Source of the DNA: an uncultured bacterium
GTDB taxonomy: Bacteria; Armatimonadota; UBA5829
NCBI GenBank assembly: GCA_938074205.1
Contig: CALJES010000003.1
Span: 62,001-126,000 of the forward strand
Direction: 5' to 3'
DNA: 64,000 nt
The number at the start of each line of letters is the position of its first letter. Position 1 is the stretch's first letter. The notes beneath the pieces were generated by a model. That model saw only the letters and a program-made list of their open reading frames with translations, was not told where the DNA came from and did not search any database. This document shows, piece by piece, positions 32,240-41,578 of the stretch. The translations under genes and the position numbers were made by a program.

Positions 32240-35200
32240 CTACCAGGGAACGACTGAGTAGGGCAAGATCAGCGGAACCTTCTCGCCGGTGCCAGCTGGG
32301 TCGTTGACCATAAGTCTGAGAACCATGCCGTAACCACCCGTGATGTTGTTCACCTTCATCAGGATGTGGTTCCAGCCAGGGTTCAAGACATACAGGTCGC
32401 CGCCCATCCAGTCGACGTTCGGTATCTTGTCCTGATCTCTGCCCACACCGCGCCATACGTTGTTTTCGTAAATCGCGGTGCCGTTCCAGTAGACCTTGTA
32501 ACCGTCATCCGTGCCGATCCACAGCTCCAGACCGTCGCCGCTCTCGCCGGTATAGGTCCTGTCAGCCCAGACCCACACACTGGCGTAGATGCAAGTCTGG
32601 TTCTGGCCAGAGGGCTTCCACGTCGGTTTGTTGAGGTCGATTATCGCTTCCCAAGGCTTGATGGTCCATACGAACCACTGAGCACCGTTGGGGCCGACGT
32701 CTCCAGGCTTGGGCTGGATGTTTGCTTCGCCGCCCTGCGTGGCAAGGAAATCGTTGTTCAGATTGGCCTGCTGCCAGTCGTATTCGTTGCCACCAGGATT
32801 CGGGACTGAATATCCACCGTGCATCAGCCAGCTTCGGATGTAACCGTCAAACGGCCACTCGAAGATCTTGCCGCCGCCGGCCAGCGCACCACTCACGGTG
32901 ACAAATGCGCCAATCTCAGGCGCCGGACCGCTACGCTTGACCTGGATATCAACCTGGTTCGGCGCACCTATGTTGTCACTGATCATGAACTGATCCGGGA
33001 CCATGTCGGTGACCTTGCCCCAGGTCTTCACGCGAATTCCCCAAGGATTCTTCGTCTCGACACAAGCCTTGTTGTTCATAGCTTGCGGGGCGAATTCGAT
33101 ACCGAGGAATGCCCAGGTCTGGACCTCCGTTGCTTGCACGTAGCGCTCACCAGTCACAGGGTCAGTTTCGATCGTGCCCTTCACGTAATCCCACTCTCCA
33201 GGCCACGCTACGGGTTGATCGTACTCAACCCTGATACCGCTGGCGTTTGAATCTTGGAGCCAGAACGTGTTCGGGAAGATCTTGCTGTTGCCGAATTCGC
33301 TCGCGCCGGAGACCGACACCACGCTGAAGAGTTCCACGGGAGATCCGTCAGGAAGCTGCTTCGCGGCGGCTATGCTGATTGGTGGCGTTCCCGGATTCGT
33401 GTTGTGGACAACAAACTCATAGGCCGAGTAGTTACCCTGCCACCACTGCGAGAACGCCATGCAGTGGAACCGTATTCCGCGAGCCCTCTGAGGCGCTGCA
33501 AATCCGATGGCATCCAAGAAGTGACCGTATCCCATATCGAATCCGCCACCACCTTTGGGGCAGGTGTAAACATTTGTCCATGTCGCGCTGCCAGACGGAT
33601 TCGGATCGTCACTGGTAAAGTCTATTTGATAGATGCCCGGCCGTGCTGTCTCCCAGTAGATGGTCAATCCAGTTATGTCCTGGACGGAACCAAGATCGAT
33701 GATGTAATAGTGGTCTGCACCGGTTCCGCCCTCAGTCGACCACCTAGACCACATGTCATTGTCCACAGCGCCGCTTGCCGGTTCGTTGCCGGTCTGACTG
33801 CTGACATATACTGTTGATCCTGGTGCGATGTTTTGCCCGGCTGCCTCGGTTATCTGAAGATCCAGTTTCTGGGGCTCTGCACCCATCACTAGAACCTTGT
33901 CGGCGCACGGCTTGTAAGCGTAGCGCCACGCAGCCACGTAGTAATCACCTGGCGGCACAGCGACGCTGTAGCGTCCAGCTCCATCCGTCAACGCATAGTA
34001 CTGAGCATCTGCCGTGGCGTAAGGGCCTCTACCCTTCTTCTTGACCGCTACTACGCACTGTGGCAATGGATTGCCGTCAGGACCGGTCACAACACCGGAG
34101 AGTTCTTCGCCGCCGGCTACCCAGTCTTGGTATGGGAAGTACGCTGGATCATCGGGTAGTCGACTCCACGTCAAGGAAGGAGCATTCACGTTGGCTTTCC
34201 ACCATGGTTCATAGGTCAAGTATTGACCATTTTGCCTGCCGGCACCAACGTAGATATCTCCCGTAGCTGGATCGATGCATCCGCCATGTCGGCTCATTGC
34301 AACAGGCAGGGTACCCAGCAGGGTCACGCTCCTACTCACAGGGTCGAATACCTGGATCCCATCATAGTCACTGCCATCAGCCTTTTGTCCGCCGATGATG
34401 TATAGCTTACCATTGTAAACACCAACAGCAGCTCGCTCCACACCGACAAGCAAGTTTGCTATTGGACCCGGCCCTGTTCCTCCAGGTGGTGATGACCAGA
34501 CCCCGGTTGCACAGTCGTACTCGTAAATACCGGTCTGGCAAGCGACCCCTCCTTGGTTGCCGCCCGCTAGGTACAGTTTGCCGTTGATGACGGCTCCAAC
34601 GTGGCTTATCATAGCTACCGGCATATCGGGAAGCTCAGTCCACGTGTCAGACTGAATGTTGTACTTGGCGAATGACTTGTTATCTGGTCCCCAGAATCCG
34701 CCTCCTGCACAGAACACCCAGGCCTGAGTGGGGCTCTCTTCCCATAGGGCAGCAACGCCCAAGTACTGAGCCTTGTAACCCCCGTCGCTGAAACCCGGGA
34801 ATTTTCCGACCCTGGTCCACTTGTTGGCCGCAGGATCATAAACGAAGAAATACCCGTCCCACTCAGGGTAACCGGCGTGAATCCAGATCTCCTTCTTTCC
34901 ATCACCGTTGCGATCATAGGCGAACATCTGGCATGTGCCTGGGTAGGTTCCCTCGGATTCGCCTACTATTCCGTCCCCGTTGTTGTCGATTCCGGCGGGT
35001 GATTGCGGATCATCGCTCCACTTCGAGGACGACCAGGTGTTGGTAAGGGGATCGTAGATACTGTAGCCCGATTGGCGGTTGTTATAGTAGGTTTTTCCGC
35101 TGACTGGGTTGGTTACCGTGGTCGCATAGCCACCAGCCCAGTGCACTTTGCCATCGGCAAAGATGGCTTGTGCATTGAATCTCGGATGCGGATCAGGCGG

Positions 35201-35284
35201 TAGATACACTGCTGCAGCGCTCGCCAACGCGAGTCCTGCAAGCAGCGCCATTGCCAGCAGTAAAATGCTGAATTTCCTATCCAA
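32240..35284 (-). CDS. Secreted kelch/CarboxypepD-reg/discoidin/OB-module protein
   Basis: 1014 residues from a TTG 8 nt after AAAGGAGG; the ATG between them hits a stop at once. Signal peptide about 1-24. Kelch-type propeller repeats fill about 30-390 (GKLYLAGGNQGG, GKLYIIGGQKADG). Next come a carboxypeptidase-regulatory-like sandwich (SGVVTGPDGNPLP, about 395-475), an F5/8 type C discoidin domain (about 480-640), tandem OB-like modules (SIAAAKQLPDGSPVEL onward, about 645-810) and a C-terminal sandwich with GLELWIGTDDGYKVYWNG (PA14-like, about 850-1000). All parts suggest extracellular glycan binding. Its second half is paralogous to the next gene upstream. Confidence 0.87.
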   Translation of the reverse strand: MDRKFSILLLAMALLAGLALASAAAVYLPPDPHPRFNAQAIFADGKVHWAGGYATTVTNPVSGKTYYNNRQSGYSIYDPLTNTWSSSKWSDDPQSPAGIDNNGDGIVGESEGTYPGTCQMFAYDRNGDGKKEIWIHAGYPEWDGYFFVYDPAANKWTRVGKFPGFSDGGYKAQYLGVAALWEESPTQAWVFCAGGGFWGPDNKSFAKYNIQSDTWTELPDMPVAMISHVGAVINGKLYLAGGNQGGVACQTGIYEYDCATGVWSSPPGGTGPGPIANLLVGVERAAVGVYNGKLYIIGGQKADGSDYDGIQVFDPVSRSVTLLGTLPVAMSRHGGCIDPATGDIYVGAGRQNGQYLTYEPWWKANVNAPSLTWSRLPDDPAYFPYQDWVAGGEELSGVVTGPDGNPLPQCVVAVKKKGRGPYATADAQYYALTDGAGRYSVAVPPGDYYVAAWRYAYKPCADKVLVMGAEPQKLDLQITEAAGQNIAPGSTVYVSSQTGNEPASGAVDNDMWSRWSTEGGTGADHYYIIDLGSVQDITGLTIYWETARPGIYQIDFTSDDPNPSGSATWTNVYTCPKGGGGFDMGYGHFLDAIGFAAPQRARGIRFHCMAFSQWWQGNYSAYEFVVHNTNPGTPPISIAAAKQLPDGSPVELFSVVSVSGASEFGNSKIFPNTFWLQDSNASGIRVEYDQPVAWPGEWDYVKGTIETDPVTGERYVQATEVQTWAFLGIEFAPQAMNNKACVETKNPWGIRVKTWGKVTDMVPDQFMISDNIGAPNQVDIQVKRSGPAPEIGAFVTVSGALAGGGKIFEWPFDGYIRSWLMHGGYSVPNPGGNEYDWQQANLNNDFLATQGGEANIQPKPGDVGPNGAQWFVWTIKPWEAIIDLNKPTWKPSGQNQTCIYASVWVWADRTYTGESGDGLELWIGTDDGYKVYWNGTAIYENNVWRGVGRDQDKIPNVDWMGGDLYVLNPGWNHILMKVNNITGGYGMVLRLMVNDPAGTGEKVPLILPYSVVPW

Positions 35285-35483
35285 TTAGCATTCCTCCTTT
35301 CTTTGTGCTAGCACCATTGGTAGGTTGGTAGGTTAGGCCCCGGACCACGCACAGCCCGCCTCTGTGCCGTCCGTCCGCCGCTCCCCGTTAATTATCGGTG
35401 TTTCCGGCCACTACCTGCAGTCTGTTTTGCTCTTGGGATAGCGGCGCTAGACCTGTAGATACTACTTGGTGCCACTAATTCGC

Positions 35484-35528
35484 ATGATTGCCGCCGCAGA
35501 GGTCTTTTGTCAACTGGTAAAATTGCTG
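35484..35528 (-). promoter_or_regulatory. Predicted promoter with shared secretome motif, gene at 35284
   Basis: On the minus strand AATTTTACCAG directly precedes TTGACA (35513-35508); AATCAT follows after 18 nt (35489-35484). The -10 is weak, but the upstream block is nearly identical to that before 38220 and related to that before 39043. Confidence 0.45.
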
Positions 35529-35571
35529 GGTCTTTGATTTGATGTGGTCGTGGGTCCCGACATTTGAGAAA

Positions 35572-35603
35572 AGAAAAGCCTCACTATGGGTGCGTGAGGC
35601 TTA
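35572..35603 (-). terminator. Rho-independent terminator of the 35638-38220 gene
   Basis: On the minus strand TAAGCCTCAC pairs with GTGAGGCTT around a short loop, followed by TTCTTTTC. It lies 35 nt after the stop codon at 35638. Confidence 0.85.
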
Positions 35604-35637
35604 TTCGTCAACCACAATTCAATATAATAAAACCGTT

Positions 35638-38220
35638 TTATGGACTATACGGATACTCGATCGGCGAATAGTACGGCAGTGCTAACGGGTTCGCGCCGTT
35701 GTCCCGCATTAACCGTACTCCAAAACCATAACCTCCGTAGATGTTGTTGACCTTAATCAGGATATGGTTCCATCCTGGCTGCAAGGAATACAGGTCGCCT
35801 TCCCAAGACATGGCGGGGTACCTGTCCCACGCTTCAACTGGCGGAACCCCTCTCCAAATGTTGTTCTCGCCGATTGGATTTCCATTGACCCAGATCTTGT
35901 AGCCGTCGTCTGAGCCCACCCAGATTTCAAGCCCGTCATTCGTGCCGTCATACACCCTGTCAGCCAGCACCCAAGTGCTCGCATAAGCACATATCATGGC
36001 TTTACCAGTCGGTACCCATGGGACGGGCGGATTATTTAGCCCAAATACGTAAGATTCCCACGGCTTTCGGCTGTATCCGAACCATACTCCGCCATTCGGA
36101 CCTATATCTCCAAACTTGGGCGATATGTTTGCTTCACCGCCGTGCGAGGCCAGAAAGTCCGTCTGCAAGTTCAATCCTTGCCACACGTGCCATTTGGCAG
36201 AGAAATCGTTTGGATCTCCCATTCCCTGCCCGGGAAGTGGATCGTCCACGCAGTAACCGCCGTTCATCAGCCATTGGCGTATGAAACCATCAACGTTGTC
36301 CTTTTGTTCGTAAATAGCAAGCGGCCCAGGTTTCAGCGCACCTTCCACCACTACAAATGCACCGGGCGGGGGCAGAGGCTCCTCTTTGACAACTTTTACC
36401 TGCTGAGCTGAACCGTCACTTAAGAGGTAACCATCAGGCTCGTATCCAACAACTTTTCCGGCAGTCTTGACTACCAGTCCCCAAGGCAAATCAGTTTCTG
36501 ACATTGATTTGATGCTCATGCTATACGGGGCGGGGATAGTACCAAGATCGGCGAAGTAGCCGACGCTTGTCGCCTGGATGTATCGCTCGCCGGTTGCCGA
36601 ATCTGTTTGTACTGTCCCTGACACCTGATCTAGCTCTCCAGGCCAGCAGTAATGGCCAGGCGCTTCTACGCGGATACCACACGAGCGGTCTTCTTCCTCG
36701 AGCCAAAAGGTATCCCTGAAGAGACTGCTTTCTCCGCCGTTGTAGACTCCCGATACCGACACCCACTTTACTAGCTCAACCGGGGTGTTATCCGGTAACT
36801 GCTTGACCTCCGAAATTCTCGAATATGCGTGTCCAGGTTCGGTACCGTGTATCTGGAATTCCCAGCACGAATATACCGGATAAGGTCCGAATTTGGTTAC
36901 GTGGAAGCGGATAGCACGAGCGGTGATAGGTGGGTCGAATCGGAAAGGGTCAGCGTGCATTGCGTAGCCGAAGTACCAACCGCCGTTTGATCCTGTGGTC
37001 GAGTAGATAACCGTCCACGCAGGCTCTCCCCACGGGCTTGGGTCATCAGAAGTGATTTCTATCGAATAATCGGACGGATACGCGTTTTCCCAGAAGATAG
37101 TGATTCCGGTTATAGTTCTTTCAGTACCGAAGTCGATGATCCACGACTGGTCCTGTTGACTATCCGGCAGGGGGTTAGTCGTGGTCCATCGTGTACTGAA
37201 ATTGCCGTCCGCTCCTTGTTCTTTGCCCATTTGCCCCCCGGGATCTTCGCTTGTAGCATACAAAGCAGCATATGAGGGAGCAATGTTAGCATTTGCCTTG
37301 GTGTCAAGCACGAGGTCTTGAACTCTTACGTCCGCCGACTGAACTGTGACTGGCACATCTGGTGTCGGAAGATACCCATAGCGCCAGGCAGCAATGTAGT
37401 ATGTACCGGGATCGACCTTGAATTCATAGGCCCCTGCTGAATCGGTTGTTTTGTAGAAGAGAGGATCTGCGACAGCGTGCCGCGAAGCTTTGATACCGAC
37501 CACCGCGCCCTTTATGGGTTTACCCGACTCGTCCTTGACAACGCCGCGCACAAACCGAGGTTTCGGAACCGTGTATATTCGAAAACTCTTAACATCCACG
37601 AAGTCCTGGCCTTTGCCGTAAGTATCCTTCCCGTAGAATCGGCACCTGTGGACCTTCGCCGGGTTGAAGCTCCCACTTTCCGTGTAGGGCCAGAGGGTGG
37701 GTTCAGTCAACGGGAACGCTTTGTATGTCCAATTTGGATACCACGATTCACCTGTCGGACCGTAGAATACTCCGTAGTCGCGAAAGCCCTTGTAGGTTAT
37801 ATTGTTGTCATCATAGGTGTAAAGCCGAAAGTAAATGGGTGCTTCTGCATACGGCCTCGTGTTGGTAGCTGGGTCTTGATAATAGCGACACTTGACACTG
37901 AGATAATAGATGACCGATGGAACTGTCAGATTTAAGGCACCAATGCCTGCCTTCACAAAATCTATGCAGGGACCGTAATACCAGCTTCCTGCACCGCCGC
38001 CGGCAACAATATTAAGCCGTGCCCAACCGTCTGGTTCCTCGGGCGGGGCGGCAGGTTGAAACGTCAGGACGCTGCCATACAGGGGATATATTGCATCGCC
38101 CTGACCAGTATTGATCTGGCGATCCATAGGTATGTCCACGATTACGCCTGCAAAAGCGGGTAGGATGGCGATCGCATGTGCGAGACAAAATGAGAAAGCG
38201 GCAAGTCTAACTGGGAACAT
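35638..38220 (-). CDS. Secreted CarboxypepD-reg/discoidin/OB-module protein
   Basis: 860 residues; GGGAGG precedes the ATG; signal peptide about 1-24 (ending PAFAGV). An N-terminal beta domain of about 200 residues, unlike the kelch region of its neighbour, precedes a carboxypeptidase-regulatory-like domain (RGVVKDESGKPIKG, about 220-300). A discoidin domain follows (NIAPSYAALYATSE to WEFQIHG, about 305-470), then tandem OB-like modules (RISEVKQLPDNTPVEL, about 475-650) and a C-terminal PA14-like domain (GLEIWVGSDDGYKIWVNG, about 760-850). Domains 2-5 align in order with the 32240-35284 protein, showing duplication with N-terminal exchange. Likely an extracellular carbohydrate-binding protein. 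Confidence 0.87.
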   Translation of the reverse strand: MFPVRLAAFSFCLAHAIAILPAFAGVIVDIPMDRQINTGQGDAIYPLYGSVLTFQPAAPPEEPDGWARLNIVAGGGAGSWYYGPCIDFVKAGIGALNLTVPSVIYYLSVKCRYYQDPATNTRPYAEAPIYFRLYTYDDNNITYKGFRDYGVFYGPTGESWYPNWTYKAFPLTEPTLWPYTESGSFNPAKVHRCRFYGKDTYGKGQDFVDVKSFRIYTVPKPRFVRGVVKDESGKPIKGAVVGIKASRHAVADPLFYKTTDSAGAYEFKVDPGTYYIAAWRYGYLPTPDVPVTVQSADVRVQDLVLDTKANANIAPSYAALYATSEDPGGQMGKEQGADGNFSTRWTTTNPLPDSQQDQSWIIDFGTERTITGITIFWENAYPSDYSIEITSDDPSPWGEPAWTVIYSTTGSNGGWYFGYAMHADPFRFDPPITARAIRFHVTKFGPYPVYSCWEFQIHGTEPGHAYSRISEVKQLPDNTPVELVKWVSVSGVYNGGESSLFRDTFWLEEEDRSCGIRVEAPGHYCWPGELDQVSGTVQTDSATGERYIQATSVGYFADLGTIPAPYSMSIKSMSETDLPWGLVVKTAGKVVGYEPDGYLLSDGSAQQVKVVKEEPLPPPGAFVVVEGALKPGPLAIYEQKDNVDGFIRQWLMNGGYCVDDPLPGQGMGDPNDFSAKWHVWQGLNLQTDFLASHGGEANISPKFGDIGPNGGVWFGYSRKPWESYVFGLNNPPVPWVPTGKAMICAYASTWVLADRVYDGTNDGLEIWVGSDDGYKIWVNGNPIGENNIWRGVPPVEAWDRYPAMSWEGDLYSLQPGWNHILIKVNNIYGGYGFGVRLMRDNGANPLALPYYSPIEYPYSP

Positions 38221-38281
38221 ATCGTTTCTCCCTCCCGCAAGTCAGCCCATTTGCGCAAAACGATTCGAGGACTGTATCTGG

Positions 38282-38320
38282 ATTGTTTCACATTGCATTG
38301 ACGCTGTCAACTGGTAATGC
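38282..38320 (-). promoter_or_regulatory. Predicted promoter with shared secretome motif, gene at 38220
   Basis: On the minus strand CAGCATTACCAG precedes TTGACA (38310-38305); AACAAT follows after exactly 17 nt (38287-38282). The upstream block TTACCAGTTGACA is identical to that at 35508-35519. Confidence 0.6.
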
Positions 38321-38340
38321 TGTTTAGCCTTTGGCAACAC

Positions 38341-38368
38341 AAAAATGGGCCTGCCGCAGGCAGGCCCA
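38341..38368 (-). terminator. Rho-independent terminator of the PEP-CTERM gene at 38.4 kb
   Basis: On the minus strand TGGGCCTGCC pairs with GGCAGGCCCA around a tiny loop and is followed by TTTTTG. It lies about 30 nt after the stop at 38399. Confidence 0.92.
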
Positions 38369-38398
38369 CAAAGTTCTCATAGTTCGACTTCAGGCAGG

Positions 38399-39043
38399 CT
38401 ACATTCGCCTGCGAACGAAAGCGCCAAATCCGCCCAAACCAGCTACCAATGCAAGTATAGAGCTCGGCTCAGGAACGTAGGTGATTCGGAAATCGTCGAT
38501 TGAAATCTTGTTCGGTGAGAACATCGGATCCCAGTAGACTACATCGAAGCGGAACTTGTACACGTTCGCCGGATCCAACGGAACTCCCCCATAAAGATCT
38601 TCAGGAGCATCCACCGACTTCGTTCTGGTTGTCCAGCCTTCGCCGATTCTTGCCTCAAAGAAATAACCGGCGCGTGCTACGAAGTTCCAGGACTTATCCG
38701 GGTTCTGCGTGCCTGAGTATACGCGCAGCCAAAGCCCTATCGGTCCAGTCGGCGGTTCGTCCGATCCGGTGTAGTCGATGCGCCAGGTCAACGTAATGTC
38801 TCCACCGGTTATATTGATGGGCTCCGTGTAGCCACTGTAGTACAGGTCAAGCATCAGGTAACCAGTGGTGCCGGTCGGGGTATTGGCTGACACAGCCGTC
38901 CCGCCGTAATCAAGATATGGCGCACTTAGTGGAGCTCGCGTGGACCACCCTTCTAACGATGAGCAGTCGTTGTAGTAGCCGTTCAGAGCGAACGACGCGG
39001 TGCCCAGCGCAAGAAGTGCCAGACACACAAAAAGCGTTCTCAT
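38399..39043 (-). CDS. PEP-CTERM secreted protein
   Basis: 214 residues; GGAAGGAGG precedes the ATG. Signal peptide about 1-19. The body is a jelly-roll-like sandwich (GGDITLTWRIDYTGSD, FRFDVVYWDPMF, ISIDDFRI), as in carbohydrate-binding or LamG-like modules. The tag at the end reads VPEPSSILALVAGLGGFGAFVRRR: PEP motif, hydrophobic helix, basic cluster. It resembles the 24408-25148 protein in size and plan but not closely in sequence. Expected fate is exosortase processing and release to the surface. It has its own excellent promoter and terminator, so it is a single-gene unit. Confidence 0.9.
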   Translation of the reverse strand: MRTLFVCLALLALGTASFALNGYYNDCSSLEGWSTRAPLSAPYLDYGGTAVSANTPTGTTGYLMLDLYYSGYTEPINITGGDITLTWRIDYTGSDEPPTGPIGLWLRVYSGTQNPDKSWNFVARAGYFFEARIGEGWTTRTKSVDAPEDLYGGVPLDPANVYKFRFDVVYWDPMFSPNKISIDDFRITYVPEPSSILALVAGLGGFGAFVRRRM

Positions 39044-39117
39044 TTTTTATATTCCTCCTTCCTCTTGCCTCTGCATTGAGGTCATTTTTCGATGCGGAGA
39101 GCGCTTCGAACATTCGC

Positions 39118-39160
39118 AATATATCACTGGCTCAGGAGAGGGTCAACTAGCAAAATTACC
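39118..39160 (-). promoter_or_regulatory. Predicted sigma70 promoter with shared motif, PEP-CTERM gene at 39043
   Basis: On the minus strand TTGACC (39146-39141), 17-nt spacer, TATATT (39123-39118). The block upstream, AATTTTGCTAG, is a variant of AATTTTACCAG seen before 35284. Confidence 0.7.
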
Positions 39161-39249
39161 AGTATCTTGTATCCAGAGTAGCTGATCTTTATCCTGATTC
39201 TTTCAAATAGACCAAACTCCTACCAAAACCAACCTGGTGCTATCACCTT

Positions 39250-41535
39250 CTACCTGCTTTCCGGGTAGCTGTTGAAGTCGCAGATGTACTTCCACCAGTT
39301 GTTCTGCTTGCCGTCTGCATTTACGCCGGGTCTGCGCGGGATGTGTTTCAACCACCAAAGATGGTGCAGCCTCATGTCACCGTTGCCCCACTCGGAGCAG
39401 TTTACCCATCGCTTGATGCCGATGAGGTTCGGCCAGTTGTAAAGCCAATCGTCACAGTAGCTCCACACGTAGGTTGTGTTGCCCCAGTCGTAGTCGGATT
39501 GGCTGTTGGGTGCATAGTGGCACGTACCAAGGGCAGCCTCTCCGGCTTTGATCTTGTCGTACATCCTGAATCGGTCCCAATTGTTTGTAATAGGCCATGT
39601 AGGGAACCACCACTGCGGCGGTCGATAGACCCTGCTCATTATGCATTCGGCCCTGTGGCAGAAATCCTCGAGCATGCAGCCTACTTCGCGCTCATAGTTG
39701 AACCCCATAATCGCGAAGTTGCGCTTTGCTGAGGGCACGTAATATGTGCCGCCGTTAATGAAATAAGGTGAGGGGCCTGCCATTGCCGCCTCCCAGAACG
39801 CGCATCCAAACGGAGGACCAAACATAAACACTTCATCGATTTCCCCTGCTGCAACCTTGGCTGCTATTCCGAAGTCGTTGATTATTCTGTAGTAATCTGC
39901 CGTCCCAGAATGCCAATTGCAGCCACCGCCGCAGGAGCGCCACATATCGTAGAACTCCTGCGCTGTGTACTGGAAGCCGTCGGTGAAATGGGCTAAATAA
40001 TTCACCTCGTGCCATTCGGCGATATGATACTGTGCCCAACACGCGCTCATTTCCTTGAGATCGTTGATGTATGTAATTGTGTGTGACCACGGATCATTCC
40101 AACCCAACGCCTCATGCAGTTTCTTACCTACCGATGGGACAATTGGATCAAAGTTAATCACCATGACCTTGAATATTTTCAGGGAGTAGTTGGTGAAGTC
40201 TACAGTAGAGCGCAGCCTAACGAGCCGGTGGATACGTCCACCATATGAGTAGAGGCTACTTATGCCCTCAGCGACGATATTATGACCTACCTGACATTCT
40301 GGGCGCATCACCTCTTCAATTTCGGAAAGGTCTACCCTAATGCCCGGCGTGGCGCTTCCGTCGTCTATCGACGATCCGTCGCTGACATATATATAACTTC
40401 CATTGGCAGACTTGCCGGTCACTTTGCCACAAACTTTGACCAGCAATCCAACGTTGTTAGCACCGCTTCCCCCGTGGACGCCTTGCTGAAGCCCAAGTGG
40501 ACCCCCACCGAGAGCCTGCAGGTTCATAGCAACAGGTTTGACTTTACCAGAGCCCGTGACCTGGTAACCGGCTGTAGCTTGGACGTACCTCTCTCCGGTT
40601 TCAGAGTCGGTCGCCATCGTTCCTGTGAGTGAGACCTTTTGATTTACGAAAGGTTGCGGCCCGATACACCTCACTTGAATCCCGCAGGGTGTGCCGTCAG
40701 ATTGCTGGATGTAGAAACGTGGTGGATCAATATTCAGGAATACTGCACTAACGGTTCCGCGCAGCGTTACTTCTGCCCCATCGTCGAGCGATTTTGCTTC
40801 CGATATCGAGACGGCAACCGGAATAGGATGGCTGGTCAGAACGATGTTGTCTATCTCCCATATATCGTTGTTGCCGTCAGGCCCCGCGAGGTATATTTCG
40901 AGAAGATCGGCCTTATTGCTTGTATAAGCGAAGAACCAACCAGGCTGTGGATACTGGACCCCGTCGAATGAAACGCTTACGAATTCCTTTGTGGCGTAGT
41001 TGAGCCGCCATACTACCGTATGCCAACCTGTATCCGTCCACGCCGGGCCTCCGGGGGCCCAGCCGTTACTTGTCCCGTACTTTGCATAAGCTTGAGAGGC
41101 GGGCCCAGCGCCTCCGTCGTAGTGCATATTGCCTATGGCCGGATAGCCGGTCGAGCTGTCCAAAACCCTGAAGCGGAAGGTAGTCGGATATTTGAGAGAT
41201 CCATTGGTTACGTTTCGAACGTCGTACTGGATGGTCAGCACCTTATTATCCGCAACCAAATCTGCGACGCTTTTTCTCAGAGTGATATAATTGCCGTTCA
41301 AGTTGTCTACTCGCACGCATTTGCTTCCGGGAAGTGATGGTCCGTTGCCCGAGTAGATCTCGCCCCTTCCTGTCCCACTGACTTTCGTCCAGCCCTGCTG
41401 ACCAGCGAGCGTTCCTATCGAATAGGTTTCAAAGTCTTCGACATAAATGGCTGATCGTGCCGGCAGGCACAGACAAATTAACATTAACAACGCCAAGCAC
41501 ATCGCCATTTCTGAAAACACCGCAAATCTTTGCAC
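39250..41535 (-). CDS. Secreted protein: jelly-roll, tandem OB modules and an unrecognised C-terminal family domain
   Basis: 761 residues from a GTG at 41535, chosen because TTGGAGGT lies about 10 nt upstream; a TTG at 41553 would sit inside that site. Signal peptide about 1-28 (ending ARSAI). About 30-235 is a LamG/jelly-roll-like domain. About 240-450 holds the clearest copy of the tandem OB-like module: SISEAKSLDDGAEVTLRG, RFYIQQSDGTPCGIQV, TGERYVQAT, GPLGLQQGV, GLLVKVCGKV, YIYVSDGS. The last 310 residues match member A of the 29.7-kb family (GFNYEREVGCMLEDFCHRAE; HYAPNSQSDYDWGN). The fusion suggests the unknown domain works on the ligand of the OB modules. Promoter TTGACT-17-TATTCT. Confidence 0.83.
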   Translation of the reverse strand: MQRFAVFSEMAMCLALLMLICLCLPARSAIYVEDFETYSIGTLAGQQGWTKVSGTGRGEIYSGNGPSLPGSKCVRVDNLNGNYITLRKSVADLVADNKVLTIQYDVRNVTNGSLKYPTTFRFRVLDSSTGYPAIGNMHYDGGAGPASQAYAKYGTSNGWAPGGPAWTDTGWHTVVWRLNYATKEFVSVSFDGVQYPQPGWFFAYTSNKADLLEIYLAGPDGNNDIWEIDNIVLTSHPIPVAVSISEAKSLDDGAEVTLRGTVSAVFLNIDPPRFYIQQSDGTPCGIQVRCIGPQPFVNQKVSLTGTMATDSETGERYVQATAGYQVTGSGKVKPVAMNLQALGGGPLGLQQGVHGGSGANNVGLLVKVCGKVTGKSANGSYIYVSDGSSIDDGSATPGIRVDLSEIEEVMRPECQVGHNIVAEGISSLYSYGGRIHRLVRLRSTVDFTNYSLKIFKVMVINFDPIVPSVGKKLHEALGWNDPWSHTITYINDLKEMSACWAQYHIAEWHEVNYLAHFTDGFQYTAQEFYDMWRSCGGGCNWHSGTADYYRIINDFGIAAKVAAGEIDEVFMFGPPFGCAFWEAAMAGPSPYFINGGTYYVPSAKRNFAIMGFNYEREVGCMLEDFCHRAECIMSRVYRPPQWWFPTWPITNNWDRFRMYDKIKAGEAALGTCHYAPNSQSDYDWGNTTYVWSYCDDWLYNWPNLIGIKRWVNCSEWGNGDMRLHHLWWLKHIPRRPGVNADGKQNNWWKYICDFNSYPESR

Positions 41536-41578
41536 TGAAGTAATAACCTCCAAATATAGTGGGGATTACCCAAAATGC

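Larger units (their letters stand above)
35285..35637. other. Intergenic spacer between the two discoidin genes
   Basis: It holds the ribosome site and about 200-nt leader of the 32240-35284 gene, that gene's promoter and the terminator of the 35638-38220 gene, listed separately. A short direct repeat GGTAGGTTGGTAGGTTAGG lies at about 35320-35338. No additional gene is seen. Confidence 0.6.

Noticed and set aside
39225-39249. GGTG-ATAG-CACC hairpin after the 39250 gene
   Set aside because: Four-bp stem and a broken T run; too weak to call a terminator.
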